The position numbers were made by a program, and so were the translations under genes. The notes below the pieces were generated by a model. The model saw nothing but the letters and a program-made list of their open reading frames with translations, made no database searches and was not told the DNA's origin. DNA of 64,000 nt from Paroedura picta. Its lineage: Eukaryota > Chordata > Lepidosauria > Squamata > Gekkonidae. Of the stretch, positions 21,290 to 36,200 are shown piece by piece (the first letter of the stretch is position 1; every line of letters begins with the position of its first letter). The stretch is taken from the NCBI RefSeq assembly GCF_049243985.1, contig NC_135377.1, forward strand, positions 71,470,145 to 71,534,144. The letters run 5' to 3'.

Positions 21290-22229
21290 GGGAAACAAAG
21301 GGGAACTTGCCGGAAGAGCACTCCCAGGACTGCGGGGAAGAGCCACCTGTGCTGCTGGGAAGGCAGGAACCTGCTTTGACAATAGACCAGGAGTCCTTGT
21401 GCTAGAAACAGAGCCCTGCCTAACTAATCCAGGAACACTCAGCAAAATATCTTTTAAAAATATTACACTCAAATTTCTTTAAAAAACAGATCGTTCCTAT
21501 ACATCTAGGAGGAGAGATGATCTCTTGAGCTACAAAGTATTTCAACAAATATGAAGAATTCTTCTAGGACACTTACGGTATGAGGTCCTCTCTTTGGGAA
21601 CCATTCAGACCTTGTTTTCATTTGGTTTCTTGAATCCAGTGAAGAAGCAGAAGTCTGGAGAAGTGTACCAGATCTCTGTGTGCATTACAGGGTGACATTT
21701 AAGATATTTATAACAACTTTTAGGTGCCTGGTGACTAAAACTTCTTTAAAAATTGAATATCATTAAAAAGTTGCTGAATGTGTATGGATGGATTATATAC
21801 AGCTCTCTGGCACAGGGAGTCCTGGTCTATTGCCATCCTCCTCGTCTACTGCAGAAATGCTTTATGCATGATGAAGCCAGTCAACAGATGAGGCCAGGGC
21901 TGGAGGAAGATCGGATATGATCCCACGCTGGCTTGGGATTCTCTTGCCGCCCCTGCTGGTATTTGTTCTGTTATAGGGAGGCCTTATATCTATTTTACCA
22001 CCAAGGTGAACTGTATTTTTCTGTAAGGTTGTTGGGCTTTTTAAGTGGGGTTTTAATTGTGGGTTTTATTGTATCTGGATTGTCATGGAACACACCACGA
22101 GCCGGCATGCTGAGAGTGACGGGTAACAAATCAAATAGATGAAATAGAAATCAAGCTGCACAGCAGAGATTTCAGGCACCTGCACAGGATATTTAAGGAG
22201 AGAGGTTTACTATTCATTCCAGAACCTTC
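21290..22229. other. P1 upstream/intron remnant
   Basis: Bases 21285-21360 match the flank of P2's first exon at 54108-54179. Apart from that I see no gene, repeat or structure I can name. Confidence 0.5.
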
Positions 22230-22620
22230 ATGCAAGTTCATCCTTCGTTGTCTTTCACTTTTCCTTGAATTTTCAAACTCTCTTTCTCCCTTATATTATA
22301 GTAAGTAGGTTAAAATGTGTTTTTTTCTGTGTTTTTCTTTTATTTAATCTTTTTTGAAGGGTTAAACTCTCCCCAAATGCCCTTTGGACACACCCTTGCT
22401 ACATCTGCATCCACTGACCGGACCCAGGAATGGAATAGGGCCCCATTTGCTGTTAGGGTCCCCCACCCCACCCTGGGGCATACACTCCACAGTTCTCTCC
22501 CAGTCCCCCCTCCCTCCCTGGTCAAAGGCAAGGATGGCCCTGATGTAGCCATTTGCTCCCCTTGATGTGGTCCTCCAGGTGTACCCCATGCCCGTGCCTG
22601 AGCTGCTTCTTCCAAGGGGC
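22230..22620 (-). promoter_or_regulatory. P1 promoter-region relic
   Basis: TTTCACTTTTCCTTGAAT, TTTTATTTAATC, ACACCCTTGCTACATCTGCA and a C-rich stretch align with the gene A (19175-19400) and gene B (45325-45560) upstream regions. It shows that P1 once had its own upstream unit. CpG density is low now. Confidence 0.45.
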
Positions 22621-23845
22621 TTCCTGATTGTGCCCTACTTGCTTATGGATAATATATTTAAGTGGATTCCTGTAATAGCTGTCCTTTACCTACGGAGATT
22701 GGGATTTCCTATAGTCTTTTAAGTCAGTTGAGGTTAAAGATGAAAATAGGTATCTTTAATAAAAAGATAATATGGAGGTTAGGACTTTCTAATCTCTTTC
22801 TTTGTGTGTCATATCTAAAATGAACCAGGAGTAGTTTTGCCGTGTACCTCTACCCAGGAACTTAATGATACAGGATAACTAAATAGACCCCCAAGGATTC
22901 TCCGACGCCTGCTTGTACCTGAATGGGACCAGACCAAAGTCAATGTGACAAATGGAAAAGCTTTATTAGATTAGTTCATTGTGAAAATATGATGTTAAAT
23001 ATCAAAGTCCTATTGATATCAAAGAAAGAAGTACTGCTGCCCTATTCAAAGATGGTAGCCTCCTGCCTACCCAGCACTGAATGGTGACATGTGTCCTAAA
23101 ATGCCAAAAGCTCTAGGTATTTTCTTAGGCACAAATGGTTACATTATTCATACTTGTCTTTCAAAATGACTCTGGAGAGTATTCTATAGTTTACATTTCT
23201 CTACTTTAAGCAGTATCATGGCAGCTACCAATCATCTTTCCTTTCCTCTTCCCGCAACAGGCATCTTGTAGGATATGTGGGGCTTAGAGAGCTCTGAGAG
23301 AAACGTGACTGGCTCAAGGTCACCCAGCAGGCTTCATGTGGACAAATCGTGAATCAAACCCAGTTTTCCGGATTAGAGGCCACTGAAGAGCTTAGCAGCA
23401 CCAGTTTTCCGGTTTAATGGTACTGAATTATGGGAGCAAAAGCAGCTGATCCTGAGAAATACTCACAATCAGCCTTAAGGGAAAACACCAATGGAACAAC
23501 TGCTCCTAAATATGTTCATGTCCACCTCTGGGGCAACATCCCTTCATTTCAAGCAACGAATGCCTCACTCCATATTCCAGGAAGCATTCAGTGCAGAAGT
23601 GGTGGGACACAGTGTTAAAACATCCGTGCAGAATCAGCAAAACAAGCACAAGGGAAGCCAAGCGGCATTGAAATCAAGCCAAGGCAGGCTTCCTTCCACC
23701 TAAGCCACCGAAAGCAGTAGGAATTAAACTTGGGCTAACTGCATAGGATTGTACAGTGAGTAAAAGATCTTCATCCTCTCTCAAACAGGGTAAGGATAAC
23801 TAATTGGGGAGTTCTGTTCTATGGTTCTGCCTTTTGTTTCACGTT
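22621..23845. other. Intergenic region downstream of gene B
   Basis: It contains a MIR-type SINE (about 23205-23400) in which AGGTCACCCAGCAGGCTTC and AATCAAACCCAG are clear. From 23703 it matches bases 1-142 of the window, the 3' flank of gene A. Confidence 0.6.
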
Positions 23846-24250
23846 TCATGGAGAAGCAACTCTTGCGATGGAAAGTATGTTTTCTGTTTTCATATCATAG
23901 AGAAAAAGCAGAAAGGCTTGCTCAAATGTCAAAACTGTTTCCCTAGGCAGACTGGAAAGCATTGGTATTCTAGCAGTTGCTGCTGCAGCTTCTGTACCTC
24001 CTTCGTTCACTTCTATAAATGATGTGTGAACAATTTTGGACAAGTGGAGCTCAGGATATCTTGACATCCCTGACAAGTCGGCCTTGGAGCTGTCAAAGAC
24101 ATCCAGCACTCCTAAGGCTGGTAAATATGACTTCAGATCGTAAGTCCCTTGGAGCTTAAGTTTCGGAAAGTACACGTGAACATCACAGACGGACATCTTT
24201 CTTGGGTCTGTCCACTCTTGGAGGTTTTCTGCAGTGAGCTCCTTCTCCAG
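23846..24250 (-). CDS. Gene B coding exon 6 (reactive loop and C-terminus)
   Basis: 405 bases from [16 protein letters not shown] to the stop. The hinge is canonical; the strand 4B/5B region ([20 protein letters not shown]) departs from the serpin consensus. Confidence 0.88.
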   Translation of the reverse strand: MEKELTAENLQEWTDPRKMSVCDVHVYFPKLKLQGTYDLKSYLPALGVLDVFDSSKADLSGMSRYPELHLSKIVHTSFIEVNEGGTEAAAATARIPMLSSLPRETVLTFEQAFLLFLYDMKTENILSIARVASP

Positions 24251-27200
24251 CTACAATTAGAGACAGACACAGGGAAAACCAGGAAATCATTCCAAAGTAT
24301 TGCCATGAGACATACATTTACACTCAGTTAGCAAAAAACCTAAGTCCTAATGTGCACCTGAAAAGAGCTTATGGTGAAGAGCTCATGGGGTCCTACTGGG
24401 GTGGCTGTCACAGATGCTACAGCTCTGTGGCCAACCATATTCCTTCAGACAGGACAGGTTAGTGAAAAGGAGCCTTGAGCAGAAGAATTTGGAGAGTCCT
24501 CTCTGAGTCCTCCATAAGCCATCAGAGTACACAGCATATCTAAGGGACTGTCTCTTGCAATATACCCCCAGACAAGATCTCCAGATGTGAATGTGCTGGT
24601 GGTCCCTGCCCTCTCAAAGTGCAACTGGACTCAACCAGGTCCTTTTTGGCCCTGCCCCAGCTTGGTGGAATTCCTTGCCTGCAGAGACACAAGCCCTGAA
24701 TGAGCTATCAAAGTTCAGTAAGGCCTGCATGCCAGAGCTCTTCTGAGCAGGTATTTGGCTGAGAGTAGGTCACAGAGATGAATCCCCCCCCCCCCCCGCA
24801 AGAATACCCATATCACCCAGCTATATTGAGGCAGAACATCGGGACCGAATTTTAATCATTTATTGCATAGTTTTGTATTCTGATTTTAACTTTGTTGTAA
24901 AACATGTTATACACCGCCCTCAGCCAGGATACAGAGAGGGGCAATGAATGAATGAATGGAATGGAATACTGGGCCAGATGAAGTAATATTTTGAACCATT
25001 GAAGGCTCCCCTCCTTCCTGCCTAAATTTCTAAATTAAAATCAAAATATTGTATTGCCTGCTTCTCTGTTTCTGCATGTTTCCATACCTGTGATATATCA
25101 CTATTTAAGCAAAATATTTTATACTAGGGGCAAAGCCCGTTGTATCCAAGAATACTATGGATGCTAGAGCTTAGAAGTGCCTTCTTGTGTGAATTAGGCC
25201 ACAGACACCGAAATGCCCCTCTGCCTTAATACACATGAGGTAGTCACAGTACAGAGGCATCCACTCTGTTCCTTCTTCTCCATTTTTTCACTGTTGATAA
25301 AATGTTACGTGCAGACATGCTTCTTTCATGGTTGCTCCTTAGAAGAAGAATGGATTTTTGTACCCTGCTGTTTACTACCCAAAGGAGTCTCAAAGCGGTT
25401 TTCAAACACCTTTTCCCTTCGTCTCCCCACAATAATCAACCTGTGAGGTATGTGGGGTTGTGAGAGTTCTGAGAGAACTGGGAATGGGCCACAGTGACCC
25501 AGCAGGCCTCAGGTGTCTCAAAGCGTTTTCCAATCGTCTTCCCTTCTTCTCCCCATAGCAGACTCCCCATGAGGGAGGTGGAGTAGAAAGCCTCACATTG
25601 AAGCTGGCAACCCTAATAGGAAGACTCTCTGTGCACAGCAGTCTTGACCTTAGTAAGGTTTTTTTATACTGATTTTTAAAATTTGCCAGGCCAGTTCCCA
25701 TGTCTGTCCACCCCCCCCCCAAAAAAAAGGAAGGTCCTCAGGCTCCCCTGTGTTGCTCTCTCAAGGAAAATACCTCCCTCCCCTCAGTCAGGGGCTGTCA
25801 GAGGCTCCTTCCCAGCAGGCCTGAAGGGAGGGGGAGGGAGAGCACTCTGCAGCCTCCTGCCAGCTCTGTCAGGGTTCTGAGGCAATTCACAGTTGGACAT
25901 GATAGTAAGGACAGCCCTGGGGCAAAAAGGGCTGGTGCAGCTTGTCCAAACCTCCGTTCTCATCCCCCTTGGCAGCCCTATTTACCTCTGCTCCCTGTGG
26001 TGGTCAGGGGCAGACTGGCAGCCCTTTCTCCAGATTGACCCTGGCTGGGCTGTGTGAGCGGGCCCTGTCAGAACTTTGGCCCTCTCAGAACTTTGGCTTT
26101 GCACCTCCCAACTGGCTGGAACTGTAGTCTGTCCTGGTGAGGGCCCAATTAGAAGGCGCGAAGCGCCTTCTGAGTGGCCCCTCCGCTTGTCAGTCCGGGG
26201 CCAAGGGGCCAATCCAGGAGTTTTGATCACGGACACAGCCCACCGCAATGCTCCTTACTGATTTATTAAGAGGGACAGATTTTTTTTTGGTGGGTGGGAG
26301 ATCACCTGTTCCAGGCCAGTGGAGTTATCTTCAATGTCGTCTGGCAGCAGGACAATCATACTAAGTTCTTTCCCCTTGTACGGCATTTCCAGGACGCTCA
26401 ATTTGCATTCAGGGATGTACCGAAAAGGAAGCTTCTTGGACATGTACATCATCTTCACGGTCTTCTTTTCCTTCTGGATGGGGGAATGAAGAAAAATGGG
26501 TCAGGGAGATTGCATATGCACCACTGATGAATGGACATAGATAGGAACAATATTGCCCAAAATATGTTCAAACAAGTTATGCTTTGTAGTTTCCAGTGGC
26601 CATTAATTCCTCCTCTAGTCACAGAGCCACTTAAATTAGAGAAAGTTCCTCCAGCCTAAGATGAGACACAGCCCAGGGATACTCAGGGTTCCTGTACAGC
26701 CCCCCTAGAGGGCCAGCTCCAAACTTCAGGGAACATTCATAATTTGGGGAACAAATGGGCATATCTGGAATTTTAACCAGTTCCACCTTTCCACTTGCAA
26801 TGGCCTCTGGTCAGCAACCAAAGTTTTTTTTCCTTCTCGCACAGTATAAAAATCCCAGATCCAGGCCTTTAAAAGCATACGGGAATCAACTGTAACACCA
26901 AGGGTTGGGGTGACTGCCTGAAGACACAGCGTCTCATTGAACCAATTCTTAAGCTCTTTCAGAGATCCTGCTAGAGTCAAATGAAGCTAAACTTCAAAAC
27001 TGACAATCATGTATAAATCTCACATCAAGCCTGGAGCTCTGCTTTTGAGTCCTGATTTTTCTCTTGCAGCCTGGGAGGGGGGGGGGGGAGTGGATGAAAG
27101 TGGATTAGCAACCTGTCTCAATTTTTTCACCATTCAGAATCCCCTGAAACTTTCTTCAGACTTTGAGAAACCCCAGAAGTGGGGCAGAATACGGTTGGGA

Positions 27201-30200
27201 AGCAGAGCTGTGGACAACCCCTCCATGCCATCACTGGCCATTTGGGGAGGAGGTTGACAAGAAATGTTTAACACATTCTAAACATATATTTTAAAAATAA
27301 ATAACTCCCACCCATTTGGGAAACCCTTCCATGGCTGTTGAGAAACCCCAAAGTTTCACGAACCCTGGTTGGGAAAGCCTGGGATAAAAGGTAAATAACA
27401 CTGATTTAGAGCATATAGGCATAGTTGATAGGCTATGTGAAGCTGCATTTTGTTATCTGAGTAGCAAAAGCAATTCTGATTTAACCTTTTCACTTTATTC
27501 TCTTGCATGCACTCTGTGTGGACTAACTGAAATCTAGGGCAGCATAATATTTTTCAGCCACCAAAATATTGGTTTGGTTGATTAAAAATATAAAAGGAAC
27601 AAGGTCTACAGAGTTTGAAGCTAAATACAATAGAAAATGTGTTGGGTATAAATAAACTCATCATTATTAATACAAAAGCAATTTGGGTTGTGGATTTATT
27701 ACTTGAAGAATCAAAAAATGGAACTCTCGGTGTTTAACCTTTCGGCTGCCTGCCTTCATCGGCATGAATACATTCATTGGCTCCATCAAAATTCATCCAT
27801 CCTTTGGGTCAAAAAGCATTTAGATTGAACTCTGGCTCCAAAGAACCTAATGCAGGAATATTCAGTGTTATATTTAGATAGTTTTAACATTTTAATAACC
27901 ATATACAGTATTATGCTGTGCATTTTGAAAATGGCAGGAGGGGTCCTTATTTAGTGTTACTCTTGATGTGATGGGAAATTAGCCAAATCATAAATGTCTT
28001 TTTATGTTTATTTCTTTGACTTTCTAGACTGCCCTCTCTGCTGAAGTGGACTCAGGGCGCTGAACAACATGTAGAAAAACAGTATTTTTGTCATCACAAT
28101 TCAACATTTTAAAATCATTTCTAAAGCACAAAGTCCACCCAGAGATGTAATCCCCGAACCGAGGGTGGGCGTGTGGGTACAGAAGGGAGGCCGCCAGTAC
28201 GATGTTGTTAGTGGTGGTTTTACTTGCCCCAACCACAGGCCTGGTGGAAGAGCTCTGTTTTGCAGGCTCTGCAAAATGTACTGTGCTCTGATAGGGCCCT
28301 GATGCTTTCTGGGAGCTCATTCCTCCAGGCACCAGCCAAGGCCAAGAAGGTCTGGTCAAGACCAGCCAGATTTCTTTGTGGCCAGGAATTACTAGCCTGT
28401 TTGTACTGGCTGAGCGAAAGGCTCTTCCGAGGACATATTTGGAGAGGTACACTGGGCCCAGACTGCATATGGCATTAAAGGTTAAAAACAACACCCTAAA
28501 CCTGACCTGGAATGTAATCGCAAGCTGGTGCACCTGTTGGAGGATGCCACCTTAAAATGCACCTTGTACAGATGGGTGAAAGAGCAAAGGTGATACTAAG
28601 TGCTGCAGTTACCTTATTGAGTTGGAACGGCATTTCCTTGGTCATCCCCACTTCAAATGGCTCCTCCCAGCTGCCGTTGAAGTAGACGGCATTCACCAGA
28701 ACAAGTCTGCTCATCTCACTGACCGTGCCTTCAGGTAACAAGTCAAGGATTTTACCTTGAAGGAAAGGGCAGAAGGAATAATGGAGTAATTTTCTACCCA
28801 ACACTTAAGGCATACAGAGCATTGGTTTGTTTGGCTATTTCTAATCCACATTTCCTGCAAAGGAGGCCCAAGGTAGCTTACAAGGAAACCAATGACGAAA
28901 CAAGTAAAATGAAAATCAGTGCATGAGAGTTGAGTGTGGGCTGGTGGCTTAATGGCAGGGCTGGCTATCGTCACTGTGCTGTACAGTTGGATTACTGTGT
29001 TCAGCCCAACCTGCTGACCTAAGCAAGATCTGTATGATTGGTCAGAATCCAAGGTCCTGCAGAGGGTGATGGAGGAATGCATATTTAGCATAGATTGGAT
29101 GGGAACTTCCTGGTGGTTTTCAAATTATCTCCTCCAGTGCCCTGATTGGCTCAACAGCAGAGTTCCTGCTTCTTGAGCACACTTCCTTCTCCCCCTCCCC
29201 CCCGGTTTTGCCTTCAGAACTACAGTTGGAGAGAACTCTTCACTGGCAACTATGAAAGACTATGGAAGATTATACAACTGGATATCAAAAGATGAAATGA
29301 GTTGAAACTGTCCTGGTCAGCTCGAATGGCCATGGTCAAGATGAACTTGTTGCCTAAATTTAACTTTTTGTTCCAAATGTTACCAATAGAGATCCAGGAG
29401 AAAACGCTGAGAAAATGGCAATCAGTGACCAATAAATTTATCTGGAGTGGAAGAAGGCCAAGAGTTGCTTTTAAAATACTTCAAGATGTGAAGGAGAGAG
29501 GAGGTCAAGGTGTTCCTAATCTAAAACTATACAAAGACGCAGCAGCACTTACATATATAGTGGACTGGATACGGGAACCGCATTCAAGAGAACTCGTATT
29601 TGAAAGAAAAACCATGAAAGACTATGGCCAGCAGGAAAACAAAAACAAAAAGTAGTAGCAAACATCTGGATTAGTGGACTTTTGAACGTATGGTCAAGAT
29701 ACAATAAAAGACTATCTCCAGCACCATCAATATTGAAATCGCCAATTGAGGCATATTTTGGTAAATCTCAACATAAAAGGCTGACTTGTCTCCAGTACAA
29801 AGACTTAATATCAAAGACCGGCAAGTTTAAGGATATGCAAACAATAAAGAAAGGAGTAAAAATCCCAACTGTATGTTATCCCAACATAAGAAGAATGAAT
29901 ACAGACAACAGCTAGCTAAGACAGTTAGGTATACTTGTCTTGCTGCTGCTAACTCCCAGGAAACCTTGTCCCTTCCCAGAGAACTGTTATGCAATTTTTT
30001 AACTATGAGGTTTTTTTTTAAAAAAAACTTTTAAACGAATGAAGTAAACAGAAGCCTCACAAATATTCATGCAGTCTGCTCTCTATCCCAAAGCTTGCCT
30101 GAAGCATGGTAATGGGGCCAACAACTGCGAGCCTAGCCAAGTGAAAGACACAACCATCAATTATTATTATTATTTTTAGATTTATTTCCTGCCTCTCCCG

Positions 30201-33200
30201 ACAGGCTCGAGGTGGGTCACAACAACTAACAACTAACCCCAGAGGCCAGAGGGCGCATAAAGATGTTAAACAATGTGGGGGAGAGGACTGCACCCTGAGG
30301 GACCCCGCACCCTGGCCTTGAGAGAACTGGCCCCAGCAGGTTACTCCGTTCTTCACCAATCCCGGACCCATAAGAGAGGAGGGGGGGCGGCAATCTTGGT
30401 CCGGGAGGCTCTCTCCTACAGGGCTCTCCCGGGGCCAGAAATCAGTGGGGTGGAGTGTGTCGGTATTGAGTTGGGCTTGGTCGAGAGCTTGGCTATCTGG
30501 CTGGTATATCGCCCGCCCAATGCCCCGCCAGATGCCCTGCCCCGCCTGCTGGAGGTGGCGGCCGCCTGGGCATTGCAGTTCCCCAGGCTTCTAATCCTGG
30601 GTGACTTCAACGTCCACGCGGACGCGCCCTCTTCAGAACTTGGCGGGGACCTGTTGTCATCCATGGCGACACTGGGGCTCTCGCAATTTGTTGCTGGGCC
30701 CACCCATTACGCTGGCCACACGCTCGACTTGATTTTTGGTGCCGGGATAGAGGCAGATCTGGATACAGCTTTGGCTGTGCCGTGGTCAGACCACTATGCC
30801 CTGCGGGCCTGGCTTGAGATACCACCCCCTCCCCAGTTGGGTAGCGGGCGTATTTTTGCCCGCCCGCGGAGACTCATGGATCCGCTCAGTTTCCAGAATG
30901 CAAGGTAGTGGAGAGGGCTGCAGCGGACCAGCTCCTGGCATTCTTGGAGGAAACCTCAGCACTCGATCCATATCAGTCTGGCTTCCGCCCTGGCCACGGG
31001 GTGGAGACGGTTTTGGTCGCCCTGCTGGATGACCTCCGTTGCCAGCTGGATAGAGGCGGGTCACCTGTGTTGGTCCTTTTAGACCTATCGGCGGCCTTTG
31101 ACATCGTGGACCACGAACTGTTGGTCCATCGCCTGGCCGGTACGGGGATATGGGGCACAGCCTTGTGCCGGATATGCTCCTCCCTCCAAAACCGGTCCCA
31201 GAGGGTTGCTGTGGGGGAAGAGCACTCGCGGCCCTATAGACTCCCTTGTGGGGTCACTCAGGGTGCGGTCCTCTCCCCCACATTGCTTAACATCTTTATG
31301 CGCCCTCTGGCCCAGCTGGTACGGAGCTTTGGGCTGGGTTTCCATCAGTACGCTGATGACACCCAGCTCTATCTCCTAATGGACGGTCACCCGAACTCCC
31401 CCCCGGAACCATTTGCCAGATGTTTGGAAGCAGTGTCTGAATTGTTCGAGCAGAGTTGCCTGAAACTCAATCCCTCCAAGACGGAGGTGCTGTGGCTGGG
31501 GGGAAGGGGGCGGGAACAGGCAGCGCGTTTACCCACCCTAGCAGGGGTGCAACTTACCATCGTGCCCCAAGCTAGGAATTTGGGTGTGACCATTGATGCC
31601 TCCCTGACTATGGAGGCTCAGGTCAAGAGACTAGTGGGCCAGGCATTTTTCTATCTTCGCCAGGTCTGGCTACTAGCGCCCTACCTGTCCTCTGACCACT
31701 TGACCACAGTGATCCATGCGACAGTCACCTCCAGAATAGATTTCTGTAACTTGCTCTACACAGGCCTACCCTTGTCCCTGACCCGGAAACTACAGCTAGT
31801 GCAAAATGCAGCTGCCAGGGTCCTCACTGGAACATCTTGGAGGGCCCACATCCAGCCGGTGCAGAGGCAGCTGCATTGGCTGCCAATTGCTGCCTGGATC
31901 TGGTTCAAGGTTTTGGTTTTAACCTTCAAGGCCATACGCGGGTTGGGACCCACATACCTGAGGGACCGCCTACTGCTCTATGCCCCCTGCAGGGCCTTAC
32001 GCTCTGTGGGTGAGAACCTGTTGGTCGTCCTCGGCCCGAAGGAAGCACGCCTAACCTCGACCAGGGCCAGGGCCTTTTCAGTCCTGGCCCCCACCTGGTG
32101 GAATGAGCTCCCGGGTGATCTGCGGGACCTGCGGGATTTGTCAGCTTTCCACAGGGCTTGTAAAACGGAGCTCTTCCACCAGGTCTATGGTTGAGGCTGG
32201 GGTCAGGGAATCAGGGACATCGCTCTCTCCCCCAGGAGTTGGAGTGTACGCTACTCCCCTATCCTTTCCTCTTCACCTCTTTTATAATTGGGAGAGGGAT
32301 GAGATTTTTAGTCATCATGTTAGTAGATTGATGTTTTAATGGGAATTTTAATGGGATTAGTTGTTGTGACCCACCTCGAGCCTGTCGGGAGAGGCGGGAA
32401 ATAAATATAATAATAATAGTAATAGTAATAGTAATAGTAATAGTAATAGTAATAGTAATAGTAATAGTAATAGTAATAGTAATAGTAATAGTAATAGTAA
32501 TAGTAATAGTAATAGTAATAGTAATAGTAATAGTAATAGTAATAAAAAGAAGTCTATAGGGCTGTGAGAACTCTTCCCCCACAGCAACCCTCTGGGACCG
32601 GTTCTGGAGGAAGGAGTGTATCCAGCACAAGTATCCCCGTACCGGCCAGGCGATGGACCAAAGGCCACCGATAGGTCTAAAAGGACCAACACAGGGGGTG
32701 TGGCTAAAGATGTCGTCCTGAGAGGGTGGCAGGGCATCTGCTCTGCTATCTCTGAAGCCTGACAGGGGTCAATTGTGCAAGCAATTGGCAGAAAAGAGGA
32801 GGGGTACGCAAACCCCACCTCACCTTTCTACCCAGGAAGTTCTTGGGGCCGTTTCCAATCCTTTAGGGAGTATATCTCCCTGGATTATAGGCTGTCAGCG
32901 TTCCAGGTCCAGAGGACGACTGCCATTTTCTACCTCGGACTTTCTTTTCTTTCTTTAATCTTAAAGTATCTGCTTCAACCCTACATGATGATTTACCACA
33001 AATGAACGCTTTGAACTGAGGGGAGGACATCGGCTGAGTTCCAAAACATCATTTACTGCAAGTATCTCTCGCTTTTTTTTTTCTCCGTCTCTCTTCCTGC
33101 ATCAAAGCCCTTTGTTTCCCCCCTCCTCTTACTCTGCTCTGCCTGAAGCCACCTCGTTAAGAGGCAGGCTAATTCTCCTAACTAAGCAGAAGAAGGACTC

Positions 33201-36200
33201 AAATCAACTCGAATTAATTGGCAAAAGCTCTTATTGTAATTGTTTTGGTTTTCGAAGATAAGAAGATAAGAGCTGTGAATGGGAAAATCTCACGAGAACT
33301 CTGTGCCAGTACGAGAATCTCTGCCTTAACTGAGTTCAATACGTCACATGCCTGTGCCGGAACATTAGAGGATAAAACAGAGGACCTCTACTGGCCACTT
33401 GTAAAATTGTTTGAGGCCGGTTTTTTTTAAAGTCAAAATCATGTCTATGTTAAAAAGATTGGCTCATCTAATAGAGATACAAACCCAAGATTACAAAGTA
33501 TTCTTTGATGGATTGATCAAAAATATCTCCAAGGAGATCCAAGATGGCAAGGAAGAAGTCTTCAATAGGAATGATGGATTAATAACAGTGACTGATGACA
33601 GCTTTAAACAAGGTGGAAAACCAACAGCAGAAGAGAAATCTGAAATTCATATCTTCAAGGAGATCCAAGATGCCAAGGAAGACGTCTTTAACAGGAATAA
33701 TGGATCAATAACAGTGGCTGATGACAGCTCTAAACAAGGTGGAAAACCAACAGTAGAAGAGAAATCTGAAATTCTGGAGACGGAAAATGGGATGCCGGAG
33801 TTCTGCAGCCCAGATAAGGACACCCTTTTTAAAAAGACATACAGCCATCTCAAAGCAACAGTGTACAAAAATCAATCAAAAGAAATATGGATCTGCAGTG
33901 AAAGTAACCGATTTAAAGGATCTCTCTGGGGAAAAAATTGTATTGATACTGGAGTCCAGGAGGTGCAACGGCCTCAAGATTTATCGATGCATATTCTGCG
34001 GGAAAGAGTACAACTGCACTTTCTACGTCAAAGGCCAATGGGACAGAATATAATTTTACGGGAACGACAAGATGTAGCAAGCCTCGAGATGAGACCCCCT
34101 TAAGAAGACCGAAAGCTCATATTGTTTTATGTTTAATGTTATACTGTATTCTATATTTCCATTTTTATGAAAAAGGGGAAGCAGTGTCTCTTTCTCTCTT
34201 GTTTTTTTTTGTCTCTTTTCTTTTGTAGGCATATAGGTAATATAATCATTAGTGCTGAAAATGTAAAATGGGGTTCTCCCCCCTTATTTTTTCTTTCTTC
34301 TATTAGTGTATTGTCCTAGGACTAAAGCCTACACTGACTTGTAGAAAATGTTTAATGTTAAGCTTTCAACTTAAATCTGAAAATATATCTGTTAGGATGG
34401 TCCTTAGAATGGGTCAAGCATAAATTGTTTTGTAGATGTATCAGAACCAAGGATAAGGAGAAGCTATAGAAGACTGAAAGCTTATATTGTTTTATGTTTA
34501 ATGTTAAGCATTTAATCTAAACCTGGAAATCTTATTATTCTCTGTATTAACAACATATACTGTATTCTACATTGCTATTTTTATGAAAAAGGGGAAGCAG
34601 TGCCTTTTTTCTCTCTTGTTTCTTTTTCTTAGTAGGCATATAGGTAATATAATCGTTAGCGTTGGAAATATAAAATGGGGCTTTCCCCCCTTATTATTTT
34701 TTTATTGGTGTATTGTTATAGGGCCAAAGCCCATATTGATCTGTAGAAAATGCAAAGCTCTCAACTTATACCTGTCAGGATGGCTCTTAGAATGGGTCAA
34801 GTATAAATGGTTTGTAGATGTATCTGTATTAAGGATAAGGAGAAATTATGAAATCCTTTTGTAATTTTTTTTTCTTTGTACATCTTTAAGGCAAAGCCCT
34901 ACTTTCCTCTCCCTTCATCAGGGTATTGATACAGGGCCAAAACTCATATTGTGCTATGTTGTTGTTGTTATGTGCGAAGTCGTGTCCGACCCATCGCGAC
35001 CCCATGGACAATGATCCTCCAGGCCTTCCTGTCCTCTACCATTCCCCGGAGTCCATTTAAGTTTGCACCGACTGCTTCAGTGACTCCATCCATCCACCTC
35101 ATTCTCTGTCGTCCCCTTCTTCTTTTGCCCTCGATCTCTCCCAGCATTAGGCTCTTCTCCAGGGAGTCCTTCCTTCTCATGAGGTGGCCAAAATATTTGA
35201 GTTTCATCTTCAGGATCTGGCCTTCTAAAGAGCAGTCAGGGCTGATCTCCTCTAGGACTGACTGGTTTGTTCGCCTTGCAGTCCAAGGGACTCGCAAGAG
35301 TCTTCTCCAGCACCAGAGTTCAAAAGCCTCAATTCTTTGACGCTCGGCCTTCCTTATGGTCCAACTTTCGCAGCCATACATTGCAACTGGGAAGACCATA
35401 GCCTTGACTAAACGCACTTTTGTTGGCAGGGTGATGTCTCTGCTTTTTAGGATGCTGTCTAGATTTGCCATAGCTTTCCTCCCCAGGAGCAGGCGTCTTT
35501 TAATTTCTTTGCTGCAGTCCCCATCTGCAGTGATCTTGGAGCCCAGGAAAATAAAATCTGTCACTATCTCCATTTCTTCCCCTTCTATTTGCCAGGAATT
35601 GAGAGGGCCGGATGCCATGATCTTTGTTTTCTTGATGTTGAGTTTCAAGCCAACTTTGGCACTCTCCTCCTTCACCCGCATCAACAGGCTCTTTAGTTCC
35701 TCTTCACTTTCTGCCATTAGAGTGGTATCATCTGCATATCTGAGGTTGTTGATATTTCTCCCTGCAATCTTGATCCCAATTTGTGACTCCTCTAATCCCG
35801 CATTTCTCATGATGTGCTCTGCATACAAGTTAAATAGGCAAGGCGACAGTATACAGCCTTGCCGAACTCCTTTCTCAATTTTGAACCAGTCAGTGATTCC
35901 ATGTTCAGTTCTCACTGTTGCTTCTTGACCTGCATATAAATTTCTCAAGAGACAAATAAGATGCTCTGGTATTCCCATCTCTTTAAGAACTTGCCACAAT
36001 TTGTTGTGCTCCACACAATCAAAGGCTTTAGCATAGTCAATGAAGCAGAAGTAGACGTTCTTCTGGTACTCCCTAGCTTTCTTCATGATCCAGCGTATGT
36101 TGGCAATTTGATCTCTAGTTCCTCTGCCTCTTCGAAATCCTGCCTGTACTTCTGGAAGTTCTCGGTCCACATATTGCTGGAGCCTAGCTTGTAGGATTTT

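Noticed and set aside
30273-32194. Host gene with endonuclease and reverse transcriptase
   Set aside because: L2 LINE: truncated, internally deleted, with a microsatellite tail.
34951-36194. Plus-strand frames over the BovB element
   Set aside because: Antisense of the BovB reverse transcriptase.
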